From Gemmatimonadaceae bacterium (GTDB taxonomy: Bacteria > Latescibacterota > UBA2968 > UBA8231): a stretch of 24,535 nt of DNA. Within the stretch, counting starts at the first letter, position 1; the number at the start of each line of letters is the position of its first letter. The stretch lies in contig PBSR01000246.1 in assembly GCA_002726335.1 (NCBI GenBank), positions 1-24,535 of the forward strand, in the 5' to 3' direction. A program made the translations under genes and the position numbers. The notes under the pieces were generated by a model, which was not told the DNA's origin, did no database searches, and saw only the letters and a list, made by a program, of their open reading frames with translations. This document shows, piece after piece, positions 23,846 through 24,535 of the stretch.

Positions 23846-24535
23846 AGGCAGATCAGCTGGCCATCAACTCGGTGTCCATGCGCCCCAGTGACCTGGAGAG
23901 CATTCTGCCGGCCTGCGAGGCGGCGGGGTTCACCCACATCGAGTTCACTCTCAAGCACATTTACGACTACCTCGACGCGGGTCATACGCTGCAGGATGTA
24001 GCAGCGCTGTTGAAGCAGCACCAGCTCCACTGCATCGGCGGCTTCGAAACCGCCATCGCCTGCTTCGCGGACGCGGAGGAACGTGAGCGGAGTCACGCGC
24101 GGATCCTGGCAAACTGTCAGCTTCTGGGGGAACTCGGCGGCACGGCTCTGGTGCTGGGGACAGACGGTCCCGAAGGCGACTGTGACGATCCGGTGGGTGA
24201 CATCGCCGCCGCCTTCGGTGAGCTGGGGGAGCGGGTGCGGCCCACGGGGGTCAAGCTGTGCCTGGAGTTCAACTGGTCACCCATCGTCAAGTCCGTGCGC
24301 ACCGCGGTGGATGTGGCCCGGCGCTCAGGCAGCGACAGCGTGGGCGTACTTTTCGATCCGGCCCACTATCACTGCACGCCGAGCAAGCTGGAGATGCTCA
24401 ACGCAGATTCGGTACCCTTCATCGCCCATGTGCACGTGGACGACATGCAGGACAAGCCGGGGGAGCTGTGCCACTGCAACTCCGATCGTGCCCTGCCCGG
24501 GGAGGGCTGCCTCGATCTGCCGCAGATCTTCGGCC
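23842..24535 (+). CDS. Sugar phosphate isomerase/epimerase-like TIM barrel (3' end cut)
   Basis: Starts at GTG 23842, overlapping the oxidoreductase stop by 4 bp, with AAAGG upstream; the frame runs off the right edge after 231 codons. It begins MKADQLAINSVSM and carries the AP-endonuclease-2/xylose-isomerase-like landmarks GFTHIEFTLKH near 29-39, KLCLEFNWSP near 138-147, VLFDPAHYHCTP near 168-179 and FIAHVHVDDMQD near 192-203, where metal-binding Glu, Asp and His lie. A typical PGEG motif follows near 219-222. It is cytoplasmic. It forms the same oxidoreductase-isomerase pair as at 9903-11836 but is not a close copy. About 40-60 residues should remain beyond the window. Confidence 0.9.
   Translation, partial: MKADQLAINSVSMRPSDLESILPACEAAGFTHIEFTLKHIYDYLDAGHTLQDVAALLKQHQLHCIGGFETAIACFADAEERERSHARILANCQLLGELGGTALVLGTDGPEGDCDDPVGDIAAAFGELGERVRPTGVKLCLEFNWSPIVKSVRTAVDVARRSGSDSVGVLFDPAHYHCTPSKLEMLNADSVPFIAHVHVDDMQDKPGELCHCNSDRALPGEGCLDLPQIFG

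Overview
The window is GC-rich, densely coding bacterial DNA with no rRNA, tRNA, mobile element or CRISPR that I can see. A predicted outer-membrane beta-barrel, a lipobox, and a periplasmic-type VKOR/DsbA protein point to a diderm bacterium. The mix of enolase-superfamily enzymes, Gfo/Idh/MocA oxidoreductases, xylose-isomerase-like TIM barrels, many URO-D-fold proteins and beta-helix glycan enzymes resembles uncultured sugar-degrading lineages such as Latescibacterota or Poribacteria. That placement is inference with low confidence; no marker gene settles it.

Region 1 (1-9603, all minus strand, read right to left): two enolase-superfamily proteins in tandem (9603-7406, the first apparently lacking catalytic residues), a large multi-pass GT-C-like membrane protein (7317-4426), a DinB-like helical protein (4392-3856), a HEAT-repeat/serine-hydrolase fusion (3869-1902), a small exported beta-rich protein (1896-1285) and the start of glgC, which runs off the left edge. 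Most junctions are short or overlapping, so 4392-1285 is very likely one transcript.

Region 2 (9604-9902) is the divergent control region, with three perfect palindromes or inverted repeats and a possible small secreted ORF. Region 3 (9903-11836, plus) is an oxidoreductase plus sugar-isomerase pair. Its last gene overlaps tail-to-tail by 50 bp with region 4 (15932-11787, minus): a URO-D-like protein, a GcvR-type double-ACT protein, a URO-D/MtaA-type methyltransferase with an intact zinc motif, and a VKOR-SurA-like-DsbA fusion.

Region 5 (16077 to the right edge, plus) is a tightly coupled operon: sialidase-like beta-propeller, three divergent URO-D-fold proteins, a GH141-like parallel beta-helix protein, then a second oxidoreductase/isomerase pair. 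Neighbours overlap by 1-4 bp at most junctions, and one junction is bridged by a seven-codon minicistron. Five URO-D-fold proteins in about 7.6 kb, together with glycan-active folds lacking signal peptides and two sugar oxidation/isomerisation pairs, suggest an intracellular pathway for an unusual, possibly O-methylated, sugar or glycoside. That pathway is a hypothesis: no corrinoid protein, transporter or known substrate-specific enzyme is in view.
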